Assembly: GCA_029204225.1 (NCBI GenBank)
Contig: CM055092.1
Location: 67,459,923 to 67,523,922 of the forward strand
DNA length: 64,000 nucleotides
Source: Diphasiastrum complanatum
Taxonomy: Eukaryota > Streptophyta > Lycopodiopsida > Lycopodiales > Lycopodiaceae
Direction of reading: 5' to 3'
In this document: one piece after another, positions 54,147 through 64,000 of the stretch
How the letters are laid out: the number at the start of each line of letters is the position of its first letter
How positions within the stretch are numbered: position 1 is the stretch's first letter
Notes under the pieces: model-generated
The model's database searches: none
What the model was told of the DNA's origin: nothing
Seen by the model: only the letters and a program-made list of their open reading frames with translations
Made by a program: the position numbers and the translations under genes

Positions 54147-54542
54147 TAGGGTGGACCTCCCATGACTCCCTTTTAGAATATGTTTGAGTCTTATTAGTAT
54201 CCCATAAGGTTGGGATCCTATTAGGACTAAATTGTTTCTGATCTAGAGTCTCCCGAGGTCCCGTTAGATCCTACCCAAGCACACAATATCTAGCATTGCT
54301 TTGTAGGCCAAAAATATGAGAAATCAAGTCGAGCACTTTACGAGTAGCCATGTCATCTCCCAACCGTCATACCTCTGAGAGCTTGGAAAACTCTCATTGA
54401 CCCGGGAGTACAGGGTGATTAGGACGGCCCCCGGGATTGGAAATGACGTTACGCTAGTCACTCACGTACGGGTAGTGTGGGCCCTTTCCTTGCTGGAGAT
54501 CTTTCGACGGGAGCAATCCCTCAATGAAAAATCTATCCAACA
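54147..54542 (+). repeat. Tat/Ogre-like LTR, second copy, part 2
   Basis: It continues the LTR interrupted at 48954 (matching about 31610-31990) and ends CCAACA at 54542. The duplicated version is 55920-56315. TG-rich and GC-rich words such as GACGGCCCCCGGGATTGG are shared with 31873-31890 in the first copy. Confidence 0.85.
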
Positions 54543-54560
54543 TTGGTGCGTCTGTCGGGA
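54543..54560 (+). other. Primer binding site, Tat/Ogre-like
   Basis: TTGGTGCGTCTGTCGGGA follows the LTR end. It resembles TTGGCGCCGTCTGTGGGAA, common behind LTRs of plant Tat/Ogre-type gypsy elements. The duplicated copy is at 56316-56333. Confidence 0.65.
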
Positions 54561-55150
54561 CCTCAAACTTGGAAGAAACATTGCTTGGAAAGTGGTTGTC
54601 CATGTTGTTGTCTACATTATCGATTGAGTGGTTATCCGTTTTCACCATTATGAAGAAGTTGATTTACCCATTGTTTGAAAAGTGCTTATCCATCATCTCC
54701 ACTGTTCAGATGAATCTGATCCATTAGCAAAGTATCCAATCTAAGTCCGCCCGTGTTGAGCGTTATCTGACCCGTCAGACTCCAACATTGATTAGTCTGC
54801 CAGGAGTTTAAATGCAAAGCCTGAAAAATCTGATTGTTGTTTGAAAGACAGTTATCCATCCCTACTATACTTGCGGTTAGAATATCTACGCTATGGCATT
54901 CTGGTACAAACTCCACTCCATTTTGGTTGTTGTTATCTTGGACCCGTCAGCCGCATGTCAACAATGGTACACTATTACTAACTTCTCAATTGACCTATCA
55001 ATTCATGAACTTAGCACCTAAGTAGTTAGCATCACATTGTCATAATGTGCTAAGCCCACCCAGTTAAATTTGCGCATCAGCAAGGGAACTACTATTCTGA
55101 ACACAATGAGGACCATCTACTTTAAATTTATAAGACATTTTTCTTGGTTA

Positions 55151-56014
55151 TGGAAAGTACTGTGATATCATTTGACTTAGAGAAACCTTTGATAGAACCC
55201 CCAGGAGTAAGTAAAGTAGCCAATGTGGATGATTAGAATTATCATCTCAGGTAAAAAAGTCTTGGCCAACTACTATGATTTGCAAAACTTGCACACCCTT
55301 TTAGGAATCATGGACGAAGGAGTGATACACAAATATTTTGGAATGTTAGGTGTGGAAGGAATGTACATGCCATTTGACAAGTTGGGTAGCATCTATAATC
55401 GCCTTACTTCATGGATATCGAACTGTGGAAACCAAACGACACTAGTTACTAAAAATGAACACAATGGTCCTAGTCTAGATTCAACTGTGCAACACAATCA
55501 AGAATCTCCAATTACTAGCGATACAGTATCACCAGTTCCTTCTACCAATTTGGAATGCATAAGTGACGTTCAAATTGATATTTCCTCCACAAAAGAACAA
55601 ATAGAAATGCTTAATGTGCCCTCATCTGACCGGGTTGAATTAGATACAAGAGAATGTGAATGTTTGCAACAATCAACTGTTGAATGTATGGCTGAAACTA
55701 AAATACCGACAGATGAGAGATTCAATGAAACCATCAATCTATTCTTATCATGCCTTGATTACAGTAAGAATGAGGTAGGATTGGAAGAATCTGAAATAGA
55801 GGAAGTGCAACTTGAAGAAAAACATGTCATAGTAGTTGAAAGGCCAGTTACTGAAGAACCTCAGGTTGGGAAAACCGCTCAAGTCCCAGCGCCCTTTGAG
55901 GTGCCGGCGCAACAGGATCTAGGGTGGACCTCCCATGACTCCCTTTTAGAATATGTTCGAGTCTTATTAGTATCCCATAAGGTTGGGATCCTATTAGGAC
56001 TAAATTGTTTCTGA
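55151..56014 (+). pseudogene. Extra frame upstream of gag, first (truncated) copy
   Basis: A short frame begins ATG at 55151 (ESTVISFDLEKPLIEPPG). The main frame, 55223-56014, is 263 codons: YYDLQNLHTLLGIMDEG, YFGMLGVEGMYMPFDKLG, then acidic Ser/Thr/Glu-rich sequence. The last codons, from 55865, are read through the duplicated LTR tail and are artefactual. It is unlike gag, protease or pol. Ogre-type elements characteristically carry an additional frame before gag, which fits this position. A near-identical copy follows at 56924-57844. Confidence 0.65.
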
Positions 56015-56923
56015 TCTAGAGTCTCCCGAGGTCCCGTTAGATCCTACCCAAGCACACAGTATCTAGCATTGCTTTATAGGCCAAAAATATGAGAAATCAA
56101 GTCGAGCACTTAACGAGTAGCCATGTCATCTCCCAACCGTCATACCTCTGAGAGCTTGGAAAACTCTCATTGACCCGGGAGTACAGGGTGATTAGGACGG
56201 CCCCCGGGATTGGAAATGACGTTACGCTAGTCACTCGCGTACGGGTAGTGTGGGCCCTTTCCTTGCTGGAGATCTTTCGATGGGAGCAATCCCTCAATGA
56301 AAAATCTATCCAACATTGGTGCGTCTGTCGGGACCTCAAACTTGGAAGAAACATTGCTTGGAAAGTGGTTGTCCATGTTGTTGTCTACATTATCGATTGA
56401 GTGGTTATCCGTTTTCACCATTATGAAGAAGTTGATTTACCCATTGTTTGAAAAGTGCTTATCCATCATCTCCACTGTTCAGATGAATCTGATCCATTAG
56501 CAAAGTATCCAATCTAAGTCCGCCCTTGTTGAGCATTATCTGACCCGTCAGACTCCAACATTGATTAGTCTGCCAGGAGTTTAAATGCAAAGCCTGAAAA
56601 ATCTGATTGTTGTTTGAAAGACAGTTATCCATCCCTACTATACTTGCGGTTAGAATATCTACGCTATGGCATTCTGGTACAAACTCCACTCCATTTTGGT
56701 TGTTGTTATCTTGGACCCGTCAGCCGCATGTCAACAATGGTACACTATTACTAACTTCTCAATTGACCTATCAATTCATGAACTTAGCACCTAAGTAGTT
56801 AGCATCACATTGTCATAATGTGCTAAGCCCACCCAGTTAAATTTGCGCATCAGCAAGGGAACTACTATTCTGAACACAATGAGGACCATCTACTTTAAAT
56901 TTATAAGACATTTTTCTTGGTTA

Positions 56924-58040
56924 TGGAAAGTACTGTGATATCATTTGACTTAGAGAAACCTTTGATAGAACCCCCAGGAGTAAGTAAAGTAGCCAATGTG
57001 GATGATTAGAATTATCATCTCAGGTAAAAAAGTGTTGGCCAACTACTATGATTTGCAAAACTTGCACACCCTTTCAGGAATCATGGATGAAGAAGTGATA
57101 CACAAATATTTTGGAATGTTAGGTGTGGAAGGAATGTACATGCCATTTGACAAGTTGGGTAGCATCTATAATCGCCTTACTTCATGGATATCGAACTGTG
57201 GAAACCAAACGACACTAGTTACTAAAAATGAACACAATGGTCCTAGTCTAGATTCAACTGTGCAACACAATCAAGAATCTCCAATTACGAGCGATACACT
57301 ATCACCAGTTCCTTCTACCAATTTGGAATGCATAAGTGACGTTCAGATTGATATTTCCTCCACAAAAGAACAAATAGAAATGCTTAATGTGCCCTCATCT
57401 GACCGGGTTGAATTAGATACAGGAGAATGTGAATGTTTGCAACAATCAACTGTTGAATGTATGGCTGAAACTAAAATATCGACAGATGAGAGATTCAATG
57501 AAACCATCAATCTATTCTTATCATGCCTTGATTACAGTAAGAATGAGGTAGGATTGGAAGAATCTGAAATAGAGGAACTGCAACTTGAAGAAAAACATGT
57601 CATAGTAGTTGAAAGGCCAGTTACCGAAGAACCTCAGGTACCCTTGTTAGAAGAGCTTGAGATACCAAGAATGGAGCTAGAGGGATTCCTACCTGACCCA
57701 CACCTAGTTGTGGACATGGATGAAAGCTTAGTAGAATTCTTCTCAGACCTTTATTTGGCTATAGACTTCTCATTACAGGAACCTAGTCCATCAACTATGG
57801 AGCCAAAACCAACCATGAATACAAGGGGGATACTCAAATCATAGGATAGTGACGCCTATGGGACTTTCATCACAAGAACTTGAGTTGATCCCTATCAAAG
57901 ATAAAGATGAATCAAATTCTGATCTACAATTGGCCTTAGCACTTTCGCTACATGACTATGAGTCGTCATTGCCTGATAAAGACGAAATGGGAAATTCAGT
58001 AGATTTTTCCTATATGACATACCACCAAAATCGAACATAG
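56924..58040 (+). pseudogene. Extra frame upstream of gag, second (fuller) copy
   Basis: The main frame is 56996-57844, 282 codons, identical in type to the first copy until 57637, then continuing with native sequence. Residues 251-262 (DLYLAIDFSLQE) match the core of a ubiquitin-interacting motif, Ala-x-x-x-Ser-x-x-Glu. A +1 shift leads to 57849-58040, where DLQLALALSLHDYE (57921-57962) gives a second match. The protein is strongly acidic. No catalytic motif or membrane segment was seen. Function unknown; gag of the same element starts downstream near 58284. Confidence 0.6.
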
Positions 58041-58283
58041 GTGAAACATCAACACAACTTGAAAGTGAAAGTACAACCTCCAACATTGATGAGTCTCTAT
58101 CGAGAGAAAACGATAAGATAGATCCTGATACCTCAACAGATGAGATAGGTACCATGAGCACATCCGATAGAGAGATAATGATCGCAATACCTAAATCAAT
58201 AGATGAGATCTCGGAAACAACCATATGTGAATGGGTGACTATGCCAAAAGGTTCAATTAAATCAATCTCCAACAAGACAAGGT

Positions 58284-58582
58284 ATGACGGTTGGGAAGCA
58301 AAAAGACAAGACCTTAAGTAAAAGCAAAAATCTCAAACTACATGCTCCTCCCACTAGGAAAGACCCTAATTCTACACCAGGCAATCATGTAGTAAGTGCT
58401 ATGTCAACACCAATAGTCGTTCCAAATGATACCAAGAAAAAACCAAAAGTGATAGGTCCTCTACCACAGTTCCATGGAGATACCAATGAGGATGCCCATA
58501 ACCATATCCGACAAATTGAAACGTCCATGTTTGTTAGTAGAATCATGAACCCTGCACATCGAATGATTATGTTTTCCGAAAC
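58284..58582 (+). pseudogene. Gag start of the Tat-like element
   Basis: A basic N-terminal stretch (VGKQKDKTLSKSKNLK) is followed by a capsid-like segment, GPLPQFHGDTNEDAHNHIRQIE near 58458-58523. The match is cut at 58582 by a minus-strand gypsy LTR. The codons that appear to continue to 58694 are read inside that LTR. The rest of this element is not in the window. Confidence 0.7.
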
Positions 58583-59497
58583 TGTTGCGCCGGTGCCTCA
58601 AAGGGCGCTGGGACTTGAGCAGTTTCCCCAACACGTGCTTAAGTCTAACATTCATCCATCATGCACTTACGTAAAAGCCAACTCAGAAACGTAACAAGCT
58701 TAACCATTCAGACTTAAGAAAACTGGAATCCCAACCAACCCGAAAGCCAACTCAGAATCCGTCCCCAAAAGGTAACCAAAGGCAAAGACAAGCCACACAT
58801 GAAACCCAAGGCATAGTGGTCGCCAAACTGACCAATTGGCATAGCGGCAAGCCCCACGTCGATGACGAGGACCTTTAGGCGTCGGTGACGCAAAAAGGTT
58901 GTAGTAAGGGTCCTTCCACTTGGACCAGTCCCGGAGGCGAAACCGAAATGGTAATCATCCCCAAGGATCAACTTTATTAGATTTGCAATAGGTTACATTC
59001 ATACATAGACTGACCGGTCTCGGGGCCACCACATGCTGGGCATTGTGCCTGGCTCGTGCTGGTAGAGGGAGCTGAGACCTGGCGACTGGATTCCTGGCGC
59101 TGGTTGAGCTGCCCAAGTTTCTGTCTGCCGGACTCTCCCTATAGTTCTACTGTGATTCGGCGCACCTCCTCTGTTCTGAAACATATTGCTTTCTGGTAAA
59201 GCACGCTTTTTGGGACTTAGTTTTTATTTTGCTGATTAAGCCTGGCAAGCCTGGCAGAATCAGTCTGGCTCCCGGACATGGGTCTCGGGAGCCGTCCCGG
59301 CAGCAAAATCAACTTGCTTCTTGACTAGGCCATGACTCGAGCTCTAGAGCTAGCTCATGACTTGTGACATCTTGACTGGCTCACCATAGATTGGAGGCTC
59401 AGTCCTTGACGTTCTAACTTGCTCTGGGACCTTAGGAAGCGTCACCCCTTAGAGTCTTACAGGGCACGTTGGGTGCACCTGAGTCAGCTTTACAACA
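58583..59497 (-). repeat. 3' LTR of a minus-strand gypsy element, 915 bp
   Basis: On the minus strand it starts TGTTGTAAAGCTGACTCAGG at 59497 and ends GGCACCGGCGCAACA at 58583. It closely matches the LTRs of the gag-protease element. A GAGGGGAGGA purine tract lies directly upstream (59498-59507). The flank at the target side is GAAAC (58578-58582). Confidence 0.93.
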
Positions 59498-61490
59498 TCC
59501 TCCCCTCGTTTGAAAAAGCTGATGTCCTCATCAGGGCCAAACTAGGCCTAGGACGTATGGCACGGGCTTAATTCACCGGCCTTAACAACTTTGAATTAAA
59601 AAAAATACATTTGCACTAGCACAAGAAAAGTGTAGATAAAGTTCACTTACGTAAAACCTGTGTAAAGCTGCAAGTGATTTATTGACAAACTTAAGAAAGA
59701 TACTTGGAAGTTCCTTGAACTTCAGAATGGCCATGAATGTTTATGTAGGAGGCATGCCGCCAGGTAGTGCTTTGTGTGCCGATCTGGAAAAACGGCTATT
59801 GCGTTGGTTCTTCTGCTAGTACTTCAGGGGCTCCCTCCTTAAGTTTGTCTTCATACTCCCAAGAAGCCTCAATAAGTGGAGCCCGTAGCCACTTCACTAG
59901 ATATTCACATTGAATGCCAGTTCACTTTCTATTTGTCAATATTTGTTCTGGTACAAGCTGTCTCTTTGTATCATCAAGTGTCATTGGTGGGTGACGGAGT
60001 TCGTGTTGCCGATCAAATCGCTCATCTGGTTTGTACCGTTTGAGTAATGAGATATGAAACACATTGTGTATATCCAAGCTGGATGGCAGCGCCAATCGGT
60101 AAGCCACTAGGTTGATCTTCTTGGTGACATAATATGGTCCCGCATAAGGTCGAACGAACTTACGAGAGAAACCTTTTGGTAACGCAATGTTCTTTGTGTT
60201 CAGCCATACTTGATCACCTTCCTCAAATTCCAGCTCTCGTCGATGTGGGTTTACGTCAACTGCCATACTCCTTTGTGACTGCTCTAAAAATGACTTCACC
60301 TTTGTCAGCTTTGTGTGCCACTCATTGATGAATTCCTCCACAGTGGATACTGGTGTTTCTTGCACGCCTGTAAGAAAAGAGCTTGGAACAATCGGTAGCC
60401 GACCATTGCTTATCTCGAAGGGTGCCCTTCTAGTAGATTTGTTCACTTGGTTGTTATGTGCAACCTCGAGAATATCCAAGTAGTTGACCCAATCGGATTG
60501 GTCCCAAGCGACATAATTTCGTAAATATTGTTCAATCTGTCGATTGACTCATTCCGTTTGCCCATCTATCTGAGGGTGATATGCAGTGCTGAAATTCAGT
60601 CTAGTTTCCACGAGGCAAAATAGACAAGTCCAAAACTTTCCGACGAACTTGGTGTCTCGGTAAAAAATAATCGTTCTAGGCAGGTCGTGGTATTTGAAGA
60701 CACATTTGAAAAATAACCTTGCCACTTCTTCAACTGTCACTGAACTTTTAGTTGGTACTAAATGAACTTGCTTTGAAAAGCGGTCAACCACCACATAAAT
60801 TGAGTTAAAGCCTTGGCACCGTGGTAGTTGAACAATAAAATCCATGCTCACCGAATCCCATGGGTATGCTGGTACCGGTAATGGTTGGAGTAGTCCTGCT
60901 GGAGCTAGCGGTTCCACCTTCACTTGTTGACATGTCGGGCATGTTTGCACATAGGATTCAACGTCTGCCCACATACCTGGCCAATAGAAGCCTCTTTTGA
61001 GAAGTTCATACATGTGATTCACCCCTGGATGTCCGGCGGCTAGTACGTCATGATGTTCTCGCAAGACTTTCTTCCTCAGGTTGATGTTGTCTGGGACATA
61101 TACTCTGCGTTGTTTATAAACAACCATTTGATCTTTCCAAGTGAAATGTTTATGAGGCTTTCCCAGTTGAAATTCGATCATTAAGTCCTTCGCCAACGCA
61201 TCTGCACCATAATTCTCCCTGATTTCTTGGAGTAGGCCAGTCACCTGAGTTGTCACTATTGCCATCAAGTGTTCCTGTCTACTTAGTGCGTCCGCCACCA
61301 CATTGTTCTTTCTTGCCGTGTGTACAATGTCTATATTGAATTTTGAGAGAAAGTTTTGCCATCGCATTTGCTTTGGCGTGAGCATACCTTGGGATGAGAA
61401 GTACTTGAGTGATACATTATCAGTGAACGCCTTAAAGGGTTTTCCTGTCATATAATGTCTCCAATGCTCCACCTGCATATGCGTTGTTGC
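59498..61490 (-). pseudogene. Chromovirus pol 3' half: RNase H, integrase, chromodomain
   Basis: The minus-strand frame from 61478 (309 codons) starts inside RNase H (FKAFTDNVSLKYFSSQ, NVVADALSRQ). It continues through the integrase zinc finger (HHDVLAAGHPGVNH ... CPTCQQVK) and core (MDFIVQLP, VDRFSKQVHLVPT, a Tyr-Arg-Asp at the second acidic site, YHPQIDGQTE). A TGA at 60549-60551 replaces the usual Arg codon. Integrase continues at 59922-60479 (FEEGDQVWLNTKN, HNVFHISLLKRY). A TAG near 59922 precedes a chromodomain end (EYLVKWLRAPLIEASWEYED) at about 59835-59910. RT, protease and gag are missing: beyond 61490 the sequence becomes unrelated. It is the autonomous-type relative of the element at 48955-54141. 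Confidence 0.92.
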
Positions 61491-62400
61491 CTTGTGTCTG
61501 GCAACTGGGCCTTGGAGGTATCAGCCTGTTGAGCTTCCGAGGATGCTGCTGCTTGTGGATCTGGTTGTTGGCTTTGTGGCTTGTGTACCAGCAAAATAAT
61601 ACCGATGTTTACCCTTTTGGGTGGAAGCCCCGATGGTGAAGTAGCTCATGAGCGTGGATGCTTGGACTGTTTGGACCCTATTGGGATGTCCCATGCTTTG
61701 TCCACAAGTTGTAGGTGTACTTGCTGGAGTGTGATATCAGTCATGAGATACCCCAGGACGGTTATTGAGTGCTTGTTCTTAACACACTCATGAAGGCATT
61801 TCGAAGCAAACTGTGCCCAATCATAAAGATTTTGGGCATGTAGTCGTGAATCTGCCATCATGTGGAACAGGGACATGGGTACCCTCAGCACTTTTGTCCT
61901 TGGTCTTTGTGTGCATCTGGTCAAATATGCACATGCCGCTTGCAGCTGCTGATCATTGATGGCCTCAACGCGGTACCCATCTTTATTCTTCCATTCGTCC
62001 ACTAAGGGATCTATGTATTTGAGGCTGTCTGCTCAATCTTCTGGAGCATCCTTGTGATATCATTTGGTCCTCAAGGGAATCCGAAGGGTTGCAAGTCGGC
62101 TGCCGCAAAAGATATGTTATAAACATAGTTCCTGACAGGGGGAACTATGAGTTGGCACGATCTTGTCGTAGTATTATAATTGGCGTACACCATATGTATC
62201 AGGTACGGACTTTGATACCCGGTCAGGACGAAGATTTGGAACTCAATTGCCTTGAGAAATGACTCTGTCTACTGGTACTAGGTCTGCATCTCTGTAATAT
62301 CTAATTTTCACAGCTGGATGTCGAGCTTATTGGCATCAAGGCCATCGGAACTGGAACTGGGGTTGGATGACATGGTGAAAAAATGGAAGAAACAGGGGTC
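61491..62400 (-). pseudogene. Unrecognised protein remnant
   Basis: Two open stretches on the minus strand form one broken protein. The first starts ATG near 62373 (SSNPSSSSDGLDANKLDIQL); after stops and shifts it shows FQIFVLTGYQSPYLIHMVYAN and VRNYVYNISFAAADLQPFGFP. The second is an open frame at 61646-62002 (EWKNKDGYRVEAINDQQLQA ... VPMSLFHMMADSRLHAQNLYDWAQF ... ITVLGYLMTDITLQQVHLQLV). It matches no retroelement domain or host family I know. It sits between chromovirus pol and an LTR-like block, so it may be gag-like sequence of another element or a captured gene. Confidence 0.5.
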
Positions 62401-62473
62401 TAGAAAAAGTGTGTCGGTTGAGATTTGAGACAGGGTTAAGGGTGCGTTGGTTGAAATTTGACTGGTGGCATTA

Positions 62474-62593
62474 GTTGAGATTTGAGTCAGGGCTCTGGTT
62501 GAGATTTCAGTCAGGGCTCCGATTGAGATTTCAGACAGGGCCTCGGTTGAGATTTTAGACAAGGCTCCGGTTGAGATTTCAGTCAGGGCTCCA
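62474..62593 (-). repeat. Five tandem 24-bp repeats
   Basis: Five exact-length units at 62474, 62498, 62522, 62546 and 62570, each close to GTTGAGATTTCAGTCAGGGC on the plus strand. On the minus strand they are read as an eight-residue repeat (ALTEISTR-like) at the start of an open frame that leads into the unrecognised protein. Two or three more degenerate units extend to about 62417. Confidence 0.93.
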
Positions 62594-62599
62594 GTCGAG

Positions 62600-62894
62600 A
62601 TGGAATGGAATGGCTTGGGTGAGAAGGCAGGTGAAATCGTCGGTTAAGAAGGGATTGGAAGATGTGTGTGAAGCGAGGTATGTTGTGGAATGAAAGGGTT
62701 GTGAAGGAATGAGGTTGGGCAAAAATTGGCAGAATTGTATACAACTGAATAATATCTACATATTTTTATTATAACTAAACAATACCTTGTAAGCATTATA
62801 TTCTATCTACTACATTTATTACAACCGTCATTGGAACTGTAAATGTATGTACAAAGTAGCCGGACTGTCAATGCCATGTCGTGGGTACCGACAA
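62600..62894 (-). repeat. LTR-like block related to 26091-26591
   Basis: On the minus strand it starts TGTCGGTACCC at 62894 and shares TGTACATACATTTA, GACGGTT and TAATAAAT with the first 150 bp of the LTR at 26091-26591, in the same order. The 3' end is not defined. It may be the 5' LTR of the element containing the unrecognised frame to its left. Confidence 0.5.
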
Positions 62895-63605
62895 TATTGA
62901 AAAATATTGTTGGAGAAGTGAGAGGATCAGTCCATTCAATTCTCTTGGTGCGTGCACTACTGGTAACTTAGTAGGCGAACACAAAAACATAAAAATTTTA
63001 GAGCTTTTAATGTGCGGTGGTAACGGAAGCAATGAGAAGACAATCGAACAAATCAATCAGATGGTCAGACAAAAATAGAAAAGCATTGCAGTATTGACAC
63101 GAATCTGAACGTAGAACTAAACAGAGCTGTAATCAGATTAAGCATAATGAAATATACAGGTCAATAATGCAGATGAGCACAAAACAATAGGGGACGTAAC
63201 CACATGCTTCACCAGGCTAATCAATCTGTAAAGGCTATAAACCTATTACTGACAATTTTTTTGAAAGAAAGAATCAATGCGTAAACATGTTACAAATCAT
63301 GCTTTGTCGTTTGAATACTGAAATGGGTTTCACTATATACACAAATTTTACAGGTGTGCAGATGAAGAAGGTCCAAAAGTGGTTGTGCCGTCTGTAGGAG
63401 ATCGTGGGTGGCTGCTGTCATTGTCAAATCTGATTGCATAGTGCATAGAACGAGCATGAGGGGGTTTGACTAGAATTGACGTTGGTGAAAATGCAAAAAT
63501 TGCAACACTTTGTCCAATGCCTTAAAAAGTCATTTGTAAGGTACCTTCGCCTTTCTATAAGGGCACTTTCGGCTTTTGGTCTTCGCAGAATGCGAAGGTG
63601 GGACT
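62895..63605. other. Unassigned sequence
   Basis: No coding similarity, RNA gene or clear repeat was recognised. A frame at 62881-63078 is short and crosses the putative LTR edge. Confidence 0.4.
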
Positions 63606-63770
63606 TTGTCGCATTTTTCGCTTGTTTAAATTTACTTGTATTTATGCAGACTGTGCAACTGTCGCAATTCTCGCATTTTTTGCCTGTCTAATTTTACATG
63701 TAAATATGCAGACTGTTGCGACAAACAATTCAAATATGCAGATTGTGGGACAACACAAGTAAAAATGCAG
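63606..63770 (+). repeat. Diverged tandem repeat of about 64 bp
   Basis: Two units are clear: CGCATTTTTCGCTTGT ... TTATGCAGACTGTGCAAC from about 63610, and CGCATTTTTTGCCTGT ... ATATGCAGACTGTTGCGAC from about 63673. A third, partial unit with ATATGCAGATTGTGGGAC follows near 63737. No function is evident. Confidence 0.65.
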
Positions 63771-64000
63771 CAGCATGAATGGAGACAGATTAACATAGGA
63801 GGAGAGTAGAGGAGATAAATCCAACAAATATACATGTATCGAATTTTATAGATCTGACTCGAATTTTATAGAATTTTTCGAGTTGATTCGGTATCGAAAA
63901 ATAACGACTCAATCTTCTGTTCAAAAATTTGAGCCTTCCCTTTTTTTTTTTTCTGGTTTTCTAATATACGTATATACAGCTTTCAGAATGCTCATTACTG
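63771..64000. other. Unassigned AT-rich end of the window
   Basis: AT-rich sequence with a short repeated TCGAATTTTATAGA word near 63838-63875 and a T run near 63940. Nothing else is recognised. Confidence 0.4.

Larger units (their letters stand above)
54092..57637 (+). repeat. Tandem duplication, two 1,773-bp units
   Basis: Unit 1 is 54092-55864 and unit 2 is 55865-57637. Each starts with the last 50 bp of the gypsy LTR, then Tat-like LTR end, primer site, leader and most of the extra frame. Lengths are identical and substitutions few. Because the unit contains the inserted LTR tail, the duplication is younger than the gypsy insertion. Confidence 0.95.

Noticed and set aside
55865-56014. 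The last 50 codons of the frame 55223-56014
   Set aside because: They are read through the duplicated gypsy LTR tail and the Tat-like LTR, so they are a by-product of the tandem duplication.
58583-58694. C-terminal part of the frame 58284-58694
   Set aside because: It lies inside the inverted gypsy LTR. The gag similarity stops at 58582.
33012-62580. The word CTCCGGTTGAGAT shared by the CT-rich tract (33012, 33067) and the 24-bp repeat (62562)
   Set aside because: Both are short repeated, compositionally biased tracts, and the similarity does not extend beyond 13 bases. Common descent cannot be argued.
1-64000. tRNA, rRNA or small RNA genes and CRISPR arrays
   Set aside because: No cloverleaf with its internal promoter boxes, no rRNA-like block and no regularly spaced repeat-spacer array was seen. 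The tRNA-like words are retroelement primer sites.

Overview
The window is plant nuclear DNA built almost entirely of nested, rearranged LTR retrotransposons. The signs of a plant are Ty1/copia and Ty3/gypsy families with plant-type primer sites (initiator-Met TGGTATCAGAGC, an Asp-tRNA-like site, and a Tat/Ogre-like TTGGTGCGTCTGTCGGGA), chromovirus integrases with a C-terminal chromodomain, TTTAGGG telomere-type repeats, and one 53-bp exon-like block typical of plant calcineurin B-like (CBL) genes. It is AT-rich and gene-poor, as expected of pericentromeric or other heterochromatic DNA. I cannot name the species. No intact host gene is visible.

Layout, left to right. 1-9 kb: the 5' end of a minus-strand copia element, a three-knuckle gypsy gag, an LTR scrap, a deleted copia protease/integrase, then a long decayed gypsy gag-pol. 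9-17 kb: a copia RNase H scrap head-to-head with a fairly complete copia gag-pol, a CBL exon in intron-like sequence, then an internally deleted copia carrying a 524-codon open frame and a complete 3' LTR. 17-27 kb: minus-strand pieces (Asp-primed gypsy 5' end, copia gag and protease, a copia whose LTR holds telomere-type repeats, and a gypsy pol behind its own LTR and primer site). 26.7-30.3 kb: plus-strand chromovirus pol with chromodomain and 3' LTR. 30.3-37.1 kb: a 1.7-kb Tat-like LTR, a copia tail, and a non-autonomous gypsy element with two successive capsid domains and an unrecognised frame, split by a TA-flanked MITE.

37.1-47.6 kb is a large inverted-repeat structure whose arms of about 2 kb enclose a nearly complete copia gag-pol; that copia is cut by a 1.2-kb gypsy solo LTR with a perfect TTGAG target duplication. 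47.6-58.6 kb is a Tat/Ogre-like element (long LTR, primer site, extra frame before gag) hit twice by one gypsy family. One insertion is a gag-protease-only copy with both LTRs (48955-54141); the other is a minus-strand, pol-bearing copy (from 58583). Part of the Tat-like element, including the tail of the inserted LTR, was later duplicated in tandem as an exact-length 1,773-bp unit. The right end holds an unrecognised protein remnant with a 24-bp repeat, an LTR-like block and short repeats.

The most interesting points are the non-autonomous/autonomous pair sharing LTRs, the repeated stem-loop modules in the leader of the non-autonomous copy, the two ubiquitin-interacting-motif-like sequences near the end of the extra frame of the Tat-like element, the doubled capsid domain, and the long open frame replacing copia reverse transcriptase. 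Family assignments come from motifs read by eye; no database search was possible.
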